Positions 46,576 to 57,365 are shown, counted from the stretch's first letter. The stretch is 64,000 nucleotides of DNA from Epiperipatus broadwayi (GCA_028023455.1 JAQFVV010000017.1:5116098-5180097), one strand, 5' to 3'. Numbers and translations are program-made. The notes: generated by a model not told the origin, from the letters alone.

Positions 46576-47392
46576 GATTTATGCCCCAATAACCAAATTA
46601 TGATGAAGTGGAAAATATTTTATATATTTGTACAGAATCTTTATGAATGGACCAAATTGTCATACATTTTAATGCAAAAAAAAAAACACAAATTGTTTGA
46701 AAAAGGAACCTGTTGTGAATAAATGTGAATATGAAATTTGTGGAATTTAGGAAGAATTACAAACTGGGCAAAAATTAAAAAGCATCCAAATGAAGCTACA
46801 TTATTGGATCACATATTAACTAAATAAAAAATATTTATTGCAAGGCTTTGATTTGCTTATTAATAGATCATCAATTAAAAAATATAAAAGATGCTTTTAT
46901 TGGGCACTAAAAGTGTAAATATATATTATGACTGAACATACTAATATAAACCTAGGCCCTATTTCTTTCTTTGTATCACTATGAAGAAAAAAATTATGCT
47001 GTTGAAACAATAATGAATAAGGTGAAGGTATATGATAGAATCATGTGTGTAAATCCAGACCCTACTGAAGAGAAAGCTTATGCATTTATTTTCTTCTCCA
47101 TAAACCTTCTGATTTTTACTCTCCTTCTTCATCTCATCCCTTCTATTTCATTCCAATTCTGCTATTTTAGATTCTCATTCATTATTATCTTCACCTCTCT
47201 CTTGTTTTGTCCATATGTTTTTTACTTTAATTACTTTTTTTAATTCCAGCTGTACATCTTCAATTTTTGGTTTCATGATCTTTATTTTCTGGCAGGAAGC
47301 AGTTGTTTTGGCTAAGAAGCTAAGGTTGGTAATACTTCCAAATTAATATTGATAAGGAAATCAAGATATTTGGGTTCTAAATACCAGTTTTG
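46576..47392. other. Unclassified sequence
   Basis: No gene recognised; the open frame 46971-47243 ends in a pyrimidine-rich stretch (47090-47250) and has no domain. Confidence 0.4.
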
Positions 47393-47484
47393 AATAATCT
47401 GTTTATTCATGTGTTGAAGAAGAGGCTGAGGAATGGATAATAATCTGTTTATTCATGTGTTGAAGAAGAGGCTGAGGAACGGAT
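47393..47484 (+). repeat. 46-bp tandem duplication
   Basis: AATAATCTGTTTATTCATGT to GAGGAATGGAT is repeated once immediately, with one difference (aatgg against aacgg). Confidence 0.9.
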
Positions 47485-47499
47485 AATAAAAGTATAAAA

Positions 47500-48380
47500 T
47501 AAATAAATTTCACAATACAATCAATTTGATATAATAAAAAAGGTAAAATAAAATATGAGAAGACTAATAAAGATTTATATCTGCAAATAATAATAAAAGT
47601 TCTAAGGATAAATTTCTTACTTAATTATTATCATGACACAATCCATCATATAGTACTAACTTCAGATCTCCTCTATCTTCAATCATCATTGTCAACCAAT
47701 ATCAATCCAATGCAGGATGAAGGTCTCTCCAAGTTCAATCTATCTTCCCTGATCTCTAGCATCTCTTTTTCACATTAATTCACACACACTTCCTTACTTC
47801 ATCCACCCATTTCATATGTAATCTCTTTCTGGGTCTTTTGCAATCTCTTGGAACCCAGTTCACGATTTCAACTATATCTCTTCTACAATATGTCCAACCC
47901 AGCTCCACTTCAGTCTCTTAATTTTTTTAATGATGTCACTAACACCTGTTTGTTCTCTTATCCATGTATTTCATTTTTGGACTATTCTATATCTGTGACA
48001 ATATGTAAATTGCTCCACCTTTTAAAATATCTAGCCTCTCTTCTCATCATCACTTCTGCACACTTCTTTATTTCATCCATCCATCTCACTGAGACTTTTA
48101 CAATCTCTTGCAATCCAATACATGATTTCAACTGTCCATCTATTATCATCTTTTCTAGCAATATATTCAGCCCAATCCCACTTCAGTCTCTTTTTCAATG
48201 ATGTCAGTAACACATGTTTGTTCTCTTGCCCATATATTTTGTTTTTGATTTCTTCTATACACACGACAATATGTAAATGTCTCAAAGCATGTTAAACTTT
48301 CAGGATCCAAAACATTTTACTCCACAGATTCAAGTGCATATTTCTACTCTTAAATAATCATTATTATTCTTTCATTTCAA
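47500..48380. repeat. Unnamed repeat M3 split by RTE sequence
   Basis: The left part (TTCACAATACAATCAATTTGA, 47507-47580) and right part (TTCAGGATCCAAAACATTTTA to TACTCTTAAATAATCATT, 48300-48362) match, in the same order, 60838-60910 and 61030-61092. The RTE material at 47650-48290 lies between them. Confidence 0.7.
47650..48290 (-). mobile_element. RTE-type LINE 3' ends, two partial copies
   Basis: Minus strand. The first piece (47690-47990) runs from the tail (ATTGGTTGACAATGATGA) through RW.DE to the MGIREQTGVSDI-type block. The second (48025-48290) repeats the part RREARYF to the same block (SLKKRLKWDWAEYIARKDDNRW). Each is frameshifted. Either one inserted into the other or an internal duplication occurred. 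Confidence 0.75.
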
Positions 48381-48659
48381 CAAAAAATTTTATTAGTAAT
48401 AAATAGTGATTACATTTTGATAATGGATAAGTTAATGAATAAATTGTACAATAATATTATAAAAAGTTCTGATTAACATATGGCTAGAATATGTTAGTTA
48501 GTAGTTGTTATACACTTATGTGGTTAGGTATAATTAAGGGTTTGTGTAGAATATGAGAAACTGAGAACTTGATGAATGTTATTAGCTTTTTTTTTTTTTT
48601 TTAATAACACGACTATTTTCTTTTTAATATTGTCTATTCTAGAATTCTGGGTAGGTGGG

Positions 48660-49236
48660 AGTTGACAATCAGGAAAAGGATAGAGCGGTTAGAGACCAGG
48701 TGTCGTCAAAGACTTTACTGGAGGCAAGGAGCTGATCACGTTTCTTGATTTTTTTGAGAGTCTGGTAAAACAATGGTATGATTTGTGGCGGGGGTAATTC
48801 CATGAGAGTTTTGCATCTCACTATCCACATGGAATAAAGGACAAAGATAGAGAGCCTTATTATTGAAAAAGTTCCACTATTAATGGCATTTTCAAGTGAG
48901 AAAATCATTTCAGATCTTATGTAAGAATTGATTATGATTATATCTTTCAGTATTTTAAGTCTTGGACAGCGGTGTATAATATGGTCTGTGGTTTCATCTT
49001 CACGAGCACATAAACCACATATAGGGTCAATGCTAGTAAAACCTCTTCGGTGATAAAGAAACCAATTTGTGGGAAGCGCATCAAGATTAATTTTAATGAT
49101 GAAGTCCAGGAATTTGGGTTCGAGGCTCCATCTTTTGAAGTGTGTAATGAGTCTTTGGTTGGTTATTTTTAGGCTGGTTTTAATGGGTTGTTGATTATAG
49201 TTGATTAGATTGTATGCTTCCCACAAAGTGATTTTT
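48660..49236 (-). pseudogene. LINE-C ORF2 C-terminal domain
   Basis: An open frame of 185 residues on the minus strand. It begins in the linker after the reverse transcriptase (MWEAYNLINYNQQPIKTSLK), continues RWSLEPKFLDFIIKINLDALPT, then the zinc-binding segment CGLCAREDETTDHIIHRC (C-X2-C-X7-H-X4-C or close), and a hydrophobic helix (IVRLSIFVLYSMW-like). This is the C-terminal zinc-binding region common in non-LTR elements. The catalytic domain is missing upstream and a stop precedes the frame. The relative at 19480-20060 is more decayed. Confidence 0.85.
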
Positions 49237-49545
49237 TGGTTAAGGTTATTCTTTTAATGCAAAAATGCCTTTTTTAATATATACTTTTTTTAACTTAAGT
49301 TCCCATATAACTCAACATACCAATACAGAATTTGTTTTAGCTAGTATTATTTTTTCAAAAATATAATTCCTAAAAATGTTAACTATTAACTTCATTAAAT
49401 CTTTCTTTGAACTATACGGATTATCAATTAAGATTCCTGAAAACCATATATATTAGGAACATAAATAGACACATATTCAAAAAACAAGATATGATGTTAA
49501 TGTTAGGCATGTCAAACAAATATCTTCACTTATTCACTATTTATA
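49237..49545. other. AT-rich sequence
   Basis: No feature recognised. Confidence 0.35.
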
Positions 49546-49548
49546 AAA

Positions 49549-50998
49549 TGAATTAAGATATGCAATTAAATTTATGAAGAAGGGAAAAGCTAGAGGTAAT
49601 GATGGAATTATAATCGATATATTAAAAGAAGTAGGTGAAAACATAGAAATTTTTTTGGCAAAGTTATATCCCAAATGTTTAAATAATAAAGATGTACCAC
49701 ATGATTGCAAGAATGCAGTATTAATATTAATATTTTAAGAAGATGATATAGAAGATATTAGAAATTACAGATCTATCAGTTTTTTATCAGTTTTAGACAA
49801 AAATTTTACGAGATAATTACAACTCGTCTACATAGAACATTCGATTTCAACCAACCAAAAGAACAAGTTGGATTTAAAAGTGGTTTTAGTACCATGAATT
49901 ACATCCAAGTATTAAGAGAAGTTATAGAAAGGACCCCTGAATATGAGTTGCCATTGTGCTCTGGATTTGTATGTTATGAAAAGGCATTTGATTCTATAAG
50001 CATTTCTTCAGTGATTAAAGTATTGGATTATCAAGGATATTGTCATATACTGAAGAATATTTATAAAAATGAAACAGCAACAGTTAAATTACATAATGAT
50101 CCTAGGAAGGTTAATATTGAGAAGTGTGTAAGATAGAGTGACTCCATATGTCCAAAACTTTTTACAGCAATGCTGCAAGAAGTATTTTGTGGATTAAAAT
50201 GGGAAGCTAAAGAAGTAAAAGTAAATGGAGATTATTTACATCATTTGAATTTTGCAGATGATGTTGTTTTTGCAAATAATGCTTGAGAGCTTCAGGAAAT
50301 GTTGCAAGAGTTATCAGATGAAAGTAAGAAAGTAGGACTAAAGGTAAATGTTAAAAAGACTAAAGTAATGTTCAATGGATTTTCTCAAAAGAATAAAATA
50401 AAGATTGATTATGATGAATTAGAAGAAGTTAACAGCTACAAATACCTTGGTCAGATTATTACTACAGACTGAAACATAATGAATAAAATTAAACTTGGTT
50501 GGAGTGCTTTTGGTAAAAATAAAAAAAATGCCTATGTGTTGGAAAATAGAAGTTTTAGTAAAGACTTGGAGATTTAGTAGAAAAGCCATACAGAGACTTT
50601 AAACTACTCATAGATGTATAGAGAGATGTATGTTAAAAATAACAAAAAGATATCAAAAATAAAATATGTGGGTGAGAGATCAAACAGATGCACAAGAAAT
50701 CAAAAATAAAATACATGGGTGAGAAAGCAAACAGGTTTACTGACATCATAATAGACTGGAGTTGGAAAGGCCATATTTCTAGAGGAGATGACAATACATG
50801 AACAGTTGAAATCTTAAATGGGATTCAAAAAAATTGTAAAAGACCTAGAAAAAGCCCACATGTGAGATTAATGGATGAAATAAAGAAGTGTGGTGGAGTG
50901 ATGTGGAGAAAAGAGGCTAGAGATCAGAGAAGATGGACTGCACTTGGAGAAACCTTCATCGTGCAATGGATCGATAATATTGCAAATGATCATAATGT
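49549..50998 (+). pseudogene. RTE reverse transcriptase relic with FADD box
   Basis: Starts in the fingers (MKKGKARGNDGI, ILKEVGE), then DIEDIRNYRSIS, an open stretch 49894-50136 with FVCYEKAFDSI (motif A, FVDYEKAFDSI in active members) and DPRKVNIEKCVR. Next QGDS-like GDSICPKLFTAMLQEVF, and an intact catalytic FADDVV at 50251-50268. Then YKYLGQIITT (50440-50470), a degraded thumb, and the basic C-terminus to ELGETFI. Stops at several points, including one just before motif B. It is the best-preserved polymerase core in the window. Confidence 0.9.
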
Positions 50999-51257
50999 AT
51001 GAAAAGAGTAACTTAAATAAAATGGTTTTATACATAGTTTATTTGTAATGAAAAACAAGTAAATTCTTAATTGCAAAACAGCATTTAGATAATTAAATAA
51101 TTATCAAACTATTGAATACAGTACTGGATTATCTGTATAGACACACATGCATGATATGCCTATTAAAATATTAAATATATTGGCTAATGTTTCTGTATTA
51201 ATTTACATTGCAAATTTAAATTTGTTTCTATGAAACTGCTTTAAATAATGTTTACAT
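50999..51257. other. AT-rich sequence
   Basis: No feature recognised. Confidence 0.35.
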
Positions 51258-51275
51258 TTTTATATTTTAATTCAC

Positions 51276-51684
51276 TGTAGCAAACTATCCATATAGTAGT
51301 GTCACCACAAGCAAGCCTTAGTAATAAATGAATGCAAGAAGGCTTGTTAATAAAATCCCTATCTAGTGCCTACTTATCTAATTCCCCCAGACCAGTTTCT
51401 AGCTTGTGGCTTTTAACAGTGAGAATCTTTAAATTTGAGTTCACTAAATCTAGATCTTAGGATAAGTAATAGATAGTTTCTGGAGGGTTGTACTACATCC
51501 TAAGATCTATGTGCAGTGCTCTCAAATTCAAAACTCCTTACTGATAAAAGCCACAAGCTGAAACTAGTCCAGGAATATCTGAGTAGGCACTAGATAGGGA
51601 TTTTGTGTACAAACCTGCATCCTTTGATTACTAATGCTAGCACTTGGTGGCATATGAAATGATGATCACATGATGTTCTGTAGG
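51276..51684. mobile_element. F1 head-to-head insertion with 18-bp TSD
   Basis: Perfect 18-bp duplication TTTTATATTTTAATTCAC at 51258-51275 and 51685-51702. The left antisense arm starts near the short terminus (TGTAGCAAACTATCC) and has a decayed core (51385-51425). It turns at about 51470 into a sense arm with core 51536-51578 (CTGATAA, CTGAAAC; decayed), ending at the long terminus (GATCACATGATGTTCTG). It is the clearest evidence that F1 inserts by target-primed copying. Confidence 0.96.
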
Positions 51685-51980
51685 TTTTATATTTTAATTC
51701 ACAATACAAACCTCTAATTCTACTGCCTTTAGTAAATCTATCTTAAAATAAAGTCAATTTTTATTTCAATAAATAATAGAACATCTCTTCTTTGAAATGG
51801 GCTAAACTTAAACCTTTGACTTCTCAACTTCACTTCAGACTTAACACATGGCTTCTCTTTTCATTCATTTCATTTGAAATAAGCAAGTTTAAACATTTTA
51901 AATGGCCATTCAAATTCCTCTCAATTAATTATTATTATTAATTGACTTTGATCTCTCCATTATTAACATTTTTATTCAAC

Positions 51981-52529
51981 AGAAGCATAACTCTCCATGC
52001 TGTAGTGTCACCTAGTGCAAGCCTTCTTAATCAATAGATGCAATAAGTTTTGTGCATAAAATGTCTAGCTACTGCCTGATCAGACAGTATCCCCAGACTA
52101 GTTTCTGGCTTGTGGCCTTCATCAGTTAAGAGCCTTGGATTTAAGAGCAGTTCACCTACATCTCAGGATTTAATGCAACCCTCCAGCAGCCACCTTTTAC
52201 CTATTTATTTAACTGTAAAACTAGGAGGTCAAGATGAAAACACAAGCTAGCAACTAATCTGAATATACTGGATGAGTAGGAACTATATAGGGATTTTATG
52301 CACAAATTTTCTTGCATCCATTGATTACTAAGGCCTGCACTTGGTGGCACTACTGTGTGGAGAGTTTGAATGTAAAAGAAAGTGGCTAACAGGTTTATCT
52401 GGGCTTAATTGCTGAGATATTCTTGACTTCGTTTAAGGAGAAGCCATAATACATCACATCACATCACATCACATTACTGTTATTAACAGCCTGTGTAAGC
52501 ATATTAAATGGTGATCATGTGATGTTTTG
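51981..52529. mobile_element. F1 head-to-head insertion with 15-bp TSD, invaded by LINE-B
   Basis: ACATTTTTATTCAAC at 51966-51980 and ACATTTTTATTCGAC at 52530-52544 flank the element. The antisense arm holds an almost intact hammerhead-like core at 52087-52132 (CTGATGA, GAAACTAGTC on the minus strand). The sense arm (from about 52245) ends at the long terminus GGTGATCATGTGATG and is interrupted at 52371-52483 by a LINE-B 3' end. Confidence 0.95.
52371..52484 (+). mobile_element. LINE-B 3' UTR fragment nested in F1
   Basis: AATGTAAAAGAAAGTGGCTA to a CATCA pentamer tail (52455-52482). Only the 3' UTR was copied, about 110 bp, between GAGAGTTT and CTGTTATTAAC of the F1 sense arm, with a few F1 bases lost. 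Confidence 0.9.
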
Positions 52530-52544
52530 ACATTTTTATTCGAC

Positions 52545-53005
52545 TTTAATCATTACATTTTAAGTATACTTTATTTGCTTTACATTACTTAATATTACGA
52601 TTACACACTATATAATCTTAAACATCAATTAATATCAAATTTATTTCAATGGAAAATATTCAAATTTATAATTTTTTGGCAGACTAAACTAAAGACAATA
52701 TTTCTTGATGTTCTCGTTTTCATGATTCTGTGAGCTGATAAAATTTAGTTTCTTTCTTGAAAATAATTTCACAGCACTGAATCTGTTGTAATGCCGTAGA
52801 GATTTAGTTATATGAATCTCAAGTGCCTTTAAAATAAAAACTAGGATATCTTGATTCTTTTAAGATAATTACTTGAAACATAATTCCATATAACAGTGAA
52901 TTTTACTCACAATCTTCACATTTAGTTCAGTTTATATTTACAGCTTTAGTTTTAATTTTGACATCATATCAAATAAATCTCCAGGCATGGACATAAATTA
53001 CGTAA
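52545..53005. other. AT-rich sequence
   Basis: No gene recognised. Confidence 0.4.
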
Positions 53006-53007
53006 AA

Positions 53008-53555
53008 AGTGATGGTAAACAAAAGAGGAAACCATGGATAACATGATTTACTTTGCATGATATTGACAGTTTATCAATTGTAACATGTGATGATAAATAG
53101 AAGAGGAAACCATGGATAACATGATTTACAATGCATGATATTGACAGTTTGTCAATTGTAACCTGTGATGATAAATAGAAGAGAAAACCATGGATAACAT
53201 GATTTACAATGCATGATATTGACAGTTTGTCAATTGTAACTTGTGATGATAAATAGAAGAGAAAACCATGGATAGCATGATTTACAATGCTTGATATTGA
53301 GTTTGTCAGTTGTAACCTGTGAAGATAAATAGAAGAGAAAATCATGGATAATATGATTTACAATGCATGATATTGACAGTTTATCAATTGTAATCTGTGA
53401 TGATAAATAGAAGAGGAAACCATGGATAACATGATTTACAATGCATGATATTGACAGTTTATCAATTGTAACTTGTGAAGATAAATAGAAGAGAAAACCA
53501 TGAAAAACATGATTTACAATGCATGATATTGACAGTTTGTCAGTTGTAACCTACA
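53008..53555. repeat. 78-bp satellite array, seven units
   Basis: The landmark CATGGATAA (CATGAAAAA in the last unit) recurs at 53033, 53111, 53189, 53267, 53343, 53421 and 53499: spacing 78 bp except one 76-bp unit. Units are highly similar (GATGATAAATAGAAGAGGAA, GATATTGACAGTTTGTC). Because 78 is a multiple of three, the minus strand stays open at 52998-53345 as a 26-residue repeat (VTIDKLSISC, NHVIHGFLFYL); the 76-bp unit ends this frame. No start context or homology supports a gene. Confidence 0.95.
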
Positions 53556-54100
53556 CTCCACATAAAAACTTTTATCTGATGCAATCTTTATTTTTTATTG
53601 ATGCATCAAATATATTCATCACCATGTTTGTTCACCGATAAGATATTAAACCAGAGTAAAGAGTGGAACCCATCTTTTACTTATAGAGGTTGCCTTGTCA
53701 ACAAATTTTATATCTATGGTTTATTAAGTTTTGAATATTATCATGGGAATTATATTTAAAAACTACATAGTTACTGAGAATATATAATTTATTGTTTAAT
53801 GTATTGAGTAGGAGTTTAAGAGGTTGTAAAAATGATTATTTGTTAATCTGCCTTCAAAATGGGCTATCTTTACCTGTTGAATAGGGCTTATTTAAATTTC
53901 AAGGCAAATAAAATCTTAATCTGTTCAGTCATGTGACATTATTTGTTTATATTAAGATCGTAGATCAAAATAAAAGGTGTAACCCATGTTTTATCTATAG
54001 AAGTTGCTTTGTCAACAGACTGTAGATCCATGGTTTAATAAGTTTTGTTTACTATCATATGAATATATATATAATTTTAATATTGAAATTTGATCATTTA
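53556..54100. repeat. Two diverged copies of an unnamed block
   Basis: ACCAGAGTAAAGAGTGGAAC..CATCTTTTACTTATAGAGGTTG..TTGTCAACA (53650-53703) recurs as GATCAAAATAAAAGGTGTAAC..CATGTTTTATCTATAGAAGTTG..TTGTCAACAG (53963-54019), followed each time by ATGGTTTA and TAAGTTTTG. It is a direct repeat about 315 bp apart. No gene. Confidence 0.65.
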
Positions 54101-54109
54101 AAGTATATT

Positions 54110-54370
54110 TAACCCTAAAACTAATAAATATAATGGTAATTAACTTCAATCTACAGAAGTATTTTCAGTTACCCTCCTCGACTGCCATTAAATTAAAAAA
54201 AAAAAATGGAAACTTGTCATTTTGTTTTAATGGCAGTTGAGTAAGGTTAAGGAATTAACCTAGAGTACTTCTGTGGATTGAAAGACTGCATATAATAGTT
54301 AATTATCATTATATTTATTAGTTTTATTGTTGTTACAATTAGTTTTTTAATTAACAGACATTTTATTTGT
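54110..54370. mobile_element. MITE family M2, palindromic copy
   Basis: Left arm AACTAATAAATATAATGGTA to CTCGACTGCCATTAAATTA, right arm TTTTAATGGCAGTTGAGTAA to ATTATATTTATTAGTTTTA; arms about 90-110 bp, centre an A-run and ATGGAAACTTG near 54200. It shares interior and right flank with 40750-41075. Confidence 0.8.
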
Positions 54371-55110
54371 AATATATATATAATGAAGACTGAGAAGTTT
54401 AATGAATATTGAGATAATTATGTATAACAACAGGAATGTATATTCTTTTATTTAAAAAATCATTGTTTTGCCTTTTGGACTCTTAATAATCAGTTTAGAG
54501 TCCTTTTTAATCTCTCTGTCATTTTCAAAACTCTATTCTATCAACGTAAGGAAGTCTATAAAATTTAGCATTTATAATTATTTCCACTAGTAACCTTCTG
54601 TATATACATATAATATATAATGTGGAATTAAAATTTATTATAAATATAATGTAACAGGAAATATGCTCTAAATAAAAAAAGATACATATTGGTATATGTA
54701 TATAGCGGAGCTAGTCCATACACGAAGAAGCAAGATGGCTGCCACAAGGACTGAAATTTCAGATAAGCATAAAAAAGAGGCATAACATTTTAAAAAGTAA
54801 TTTTCATTAAATTAATAGGAGAAAATGTTTAAATAAATTATTGAAAAGGGTTGGAGACAAATTTTAATGGATATAATACCCTCCCTTCTGTTTACCCAAA
54901 CATTTTTCAATCCTTATACAAATATGTCATTTACTATTTACATTTTCCTCTCTAATATTTAACAACAAGAATGCATAAACAGAAATCTAAACATGAGGCA
55001 AAAAATTGTCTGTATTAGTAGTACTACAGCAACAAAAAAAACAATAATAAGTTTGCTTTCTTTAAAGAACAGAAAAACAAAGGTAAACAGAGATTTCTCA
55101 GTTACTGCCC
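54371..55110. other. AT-rich sequence
   Basis: No gene recognised. The minus-strand open frame 54959-55300 covers the tRNA-like sequence below and has no domain. Confidence 0.4.
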
Positions 55111-55182
55111 TGAGCAGTTTGGCACACTTGGTAAAGCAGTTGATTTGAGATAGGAAGGTCACAGGTTCGATTCTGGTGCTCA
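55111..55182 (+). other. tRNA-like sequence, degenerate
   Basis: TGAGCA at 55111 pairs with TGCTCA at 55177-55182. An A-box-like TTTGGCACACTTGGTAAAGC and a consensus B box GGTTCGATTCT are present at tRNA spacing, total 72 nt. The anticodon arm (loop TTTGAGA, reading TGA) does not form a good stem, so it is more likely a tRNA pseudogene or SINE head than a working tRNA gene. It is unrelated to the GCATTGG SINE family. Confidence 0.55.
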
Positions 55183-55328
55183 TAGCTCTAGTTCTAGAAC
55201 TTCTTATTAACTTCCAAACCAGAAATCCATTAACATGTTTTTTCTCAGAGATTATTTGTCTGTTGCAAAGAGTTAAGTTTTGATTATCCATCAGAGGCAT
55301 GTCTTTTTACTGTCTGTAATTTTAAGTA

Positions 55329-55545
55329 TAGGGGACTTGAACTCAGACTTTCAAGCACCTTTCAACTATCCACACTATCTCATACAACAGATACACATGA
55401 CCACACACATGTAGAAAAGATTAATAATCACCAATATACGTATTTCGTGCTAAACCAGCACTCATCAGTTGATCCAGATTATCATCTCCCACACACACAT
55501 ATATATAATCAATGCTCAGTGAAGAGTGCCTGGTTTTCAAATATT
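55329..55545 (-). repeat. F2 hammerhead repeat, single antisense copy
   Basis: Starts TAGGGGACTTGAACTCAG (the F2 sense 3' end in reverse) and runs through the hammerhead to TG/TA microsatellite and the ATGCTCAGTGAAG block. Unlike 8388 and 21262 there is no second arm. Confidence 0.85.
55430..55473 (-). ncRNA. Hammerhead ribozyme, intact core
   Basis: Minus strand. In order: ATCAA, CTGATGA, GTGCT, loop GGTTT, AGCAC, GAAA, TAC, GTA, TA, TTGGT. Helix I is ATCAA with TTGGT (5 pairs, one G-U). Helix II is GTGCT with AGCAC (5 pairs, including the conserved G-C next to the core). Helix III is TAC with GTA and no loop, plus the A-U pair at the cleavage site. The cut follows the ATA triplet, between plus-strand positions 55434 and 55435. 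A minimal helix III is known from hammerheads in Schistosoma and other animal repeats and Penelope-like elements. Its job would be to self-cleave multimeric F2 RNA. Confidence 0.85.
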
Positions 55546-55794
55546 TGACTGTAAATTTACTAACTTTTGTTTGTTTTATAATTTATTCTTACTGTTCTAC
55601 ATTTCTGAAATTTTTTATTGGTTAAGTTTAAATAAATATGCAGACTAAATTAAAAAAATATTTTTTTTAAATTCTTTTTAATTAAAATTATATTTACTTT
55701 TTTGATTATAATTAATGACTTATGAGTTAATTCTATAGAGTATAAAATTGATGATGATCAATATTATTTTAAACCATTATATATTCTTTCAGGG
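55546..55794. other. AT-rich sequence
   Basis: No feature recognised. Confidence 0.35.
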
Positions 55795-56865
55795 TAAAAG
55801 TGCCTACAAGTTTAATCAGATTCATAGCTTCTTTTCTCCTTATAAAGCAAACTTTCATTTCACATATGGTCTCTTTCTATGACTTTTATAATCTCTTGGG
55901 ATCTAGCTTAATATATCAAGAATCCATATACTCATCTAGCAATAAGTTACTGAATTTCAATTCCTTAATTCCATTAATGTCAATAAGATCTGTTCTTTCA
56001 TTCATTTCATCAATCATTTCTTATTCCTAACACACATCTTCCCACACTTTGTTGAGGGGTCAGAAATCTCTGTGTTGTTCTTCTTTTAAGTGTCCAAATC
56101 TCAGATTCAAATGTAAGAAATGGAAGAGCACATCTATTAAAACTGTTCATTTTCAAACACACAGGCATATTTCCTTTTAATATCAAGTTATTTCTAACAA
56201 AACATTTAATCCAAGTTCAATTTTATAACGAATTCCATCCAATATGTTTTTATCAACAATAAAAATCTAAGAGATTTGTAGTTGTTAATTCTTCCTCATG
56301 AGTATCAATTTTTATTTTCTTCTTTTGAAAAAATCAATTTAACATTAAACTTTGTAGCATTTGTCTTTAATCCTACTTTCTTATTTTTATCGAATAATCC
56401 CACCTCAAAACTTGGAAATATTATTTTCTCTTATTTTTATCGAATAATCCCACCTCAAAACTTGGAAATATTATTTTCCAAAATAACAGTATCATCTGAA
56501 AAATCTTGTTAATTTAAATAATATCCATGTAAATTCATTTCCTTAGCTTACTATACTTCTTACAAAACTGTGGGATAAAGTTTTGAAGAAGTGAAATCAT
56601 TCTGTATATGTTAATCTTAATGTTTCCATTACTGATGTTGCATTTTGATTTCTTCAGAGTATCCTGAATTTATATCTTGATAGTCTCACTGTGGAAATAT
56701 CCTTTCATAACCTATCAATCCAAAACATAATGGCAACACATATTCATTGGTCTATTCTACAACTAAACTCTATATTTACATATAAACTACTATGTTAAAA
56801 CCACTTTAAATCCAGCTTATTTTGTTTGATTTAACTTCAAAATTTGCTATAGATGGATTCCATAA
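55795..56865 (-). pseudogene. RTE ORF2 relic, heavily diverged
   Basis: Minus strand. From the right: sequence matching the QPKEQAGFKSGF block (56805-56830), then AL..LFCG-like remnants. KK..VGLK with KYLG-like traces follow (56270-56390), then LTLGSEI (56095-56120), RRTTQRFLTPQQSVG (56040-56090) and the C-terminus to 55800. It contains an exact 50-bp duplication. Oldest RTE copy here by decay. Confidence 0.65.
56380..56479 (+). repeat. Perfect 50-bp tandem duplication
   Basis: CTTATTTTTATCGAATAATC..CCACCTCAAAACTTGG unit at 56380-56429 and 56430-56479, identical. It lies in a highly decayed RTE copy, so the duplication is much younger than the insertion. Confidence 0.95.
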
Positions 56866-56929
56866 TAAAATAAACAATATTGTACCAAGTATTGGTCTCC
56901 CTAGAATTACTATTCCTTACATTTCCAAA

Positions 56930-57365
56930 ATATCTAACAAACTAAAGCATTAATCAATAAATTTAAAATAGGATTCAGAACTCCACCTAATTCTAACAGA
57001 TTGATCAACAACTCAAAAGATCATATTGATCGATCATTCACCCCATATGAAGTATATTCCATACCATGCCCTCAAGAAGGATGCCAAGCTGCTTATTATG
57101 GTGAAACCAAAGCTACTATCAATACTAGACTTCCTCAACACATATATACTTACAATAGAGCTCAGAAAAACAACAATATATCTTCTGTATTTGTTGAGCT
57201 ACCATGAAATCTGGACACAATTTTACACCTGCTAATCCTTTAATTTTATGCACAGAATCTAATGATCATAAGAGAAAAATAAAAGCATTCTATATTAATG
57301 GAAATATTAATGCTATAAATAGAGAAGACACTTGCTTTGATATATTGAAGAAATGGGCTACGTAA
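56930..57365 (+). pseudogene. Penelope-like GIY-YIG endonuclease domain, relic
   Basis: The C-terminal end of a Penelope-type ORF. After a basic FRTPPNSNRLIN segment comes YEVYSIPCPQEGCQAAYYGE (57046-57105), where the family has VY.IPC..C...YIGET, and TKATINTRLPQH (57108-57143), matching T.R.L..RL.EH. A frameshift at about 57205 leads to ILCTESNDHKRKIKAFYING-type text and NREDTCFDI to 57345. GIY-YIG endonucleases nick target DNA for retrotransposition. The reverse transcriptase domain is not present upstream (RTE sequence is). Confidence 0.8.

Noticed and set aside
46971-47243. Open frame with hydrophobic C-terminus as a membrane protein gene
   Set aside because: The hydrophobic part is a translation of a pyrimidine-rich tract; no homology or gene context.
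53008-53555. Regular 78-bp spacing, considered as a CRISPR-like or repeat-protein locus
   Set aside because: The whole unit is conserved, with no variable spacers, and the context is a eukaryotic repeat-rich region. The open frame is a by-product of the period being divisible by three.
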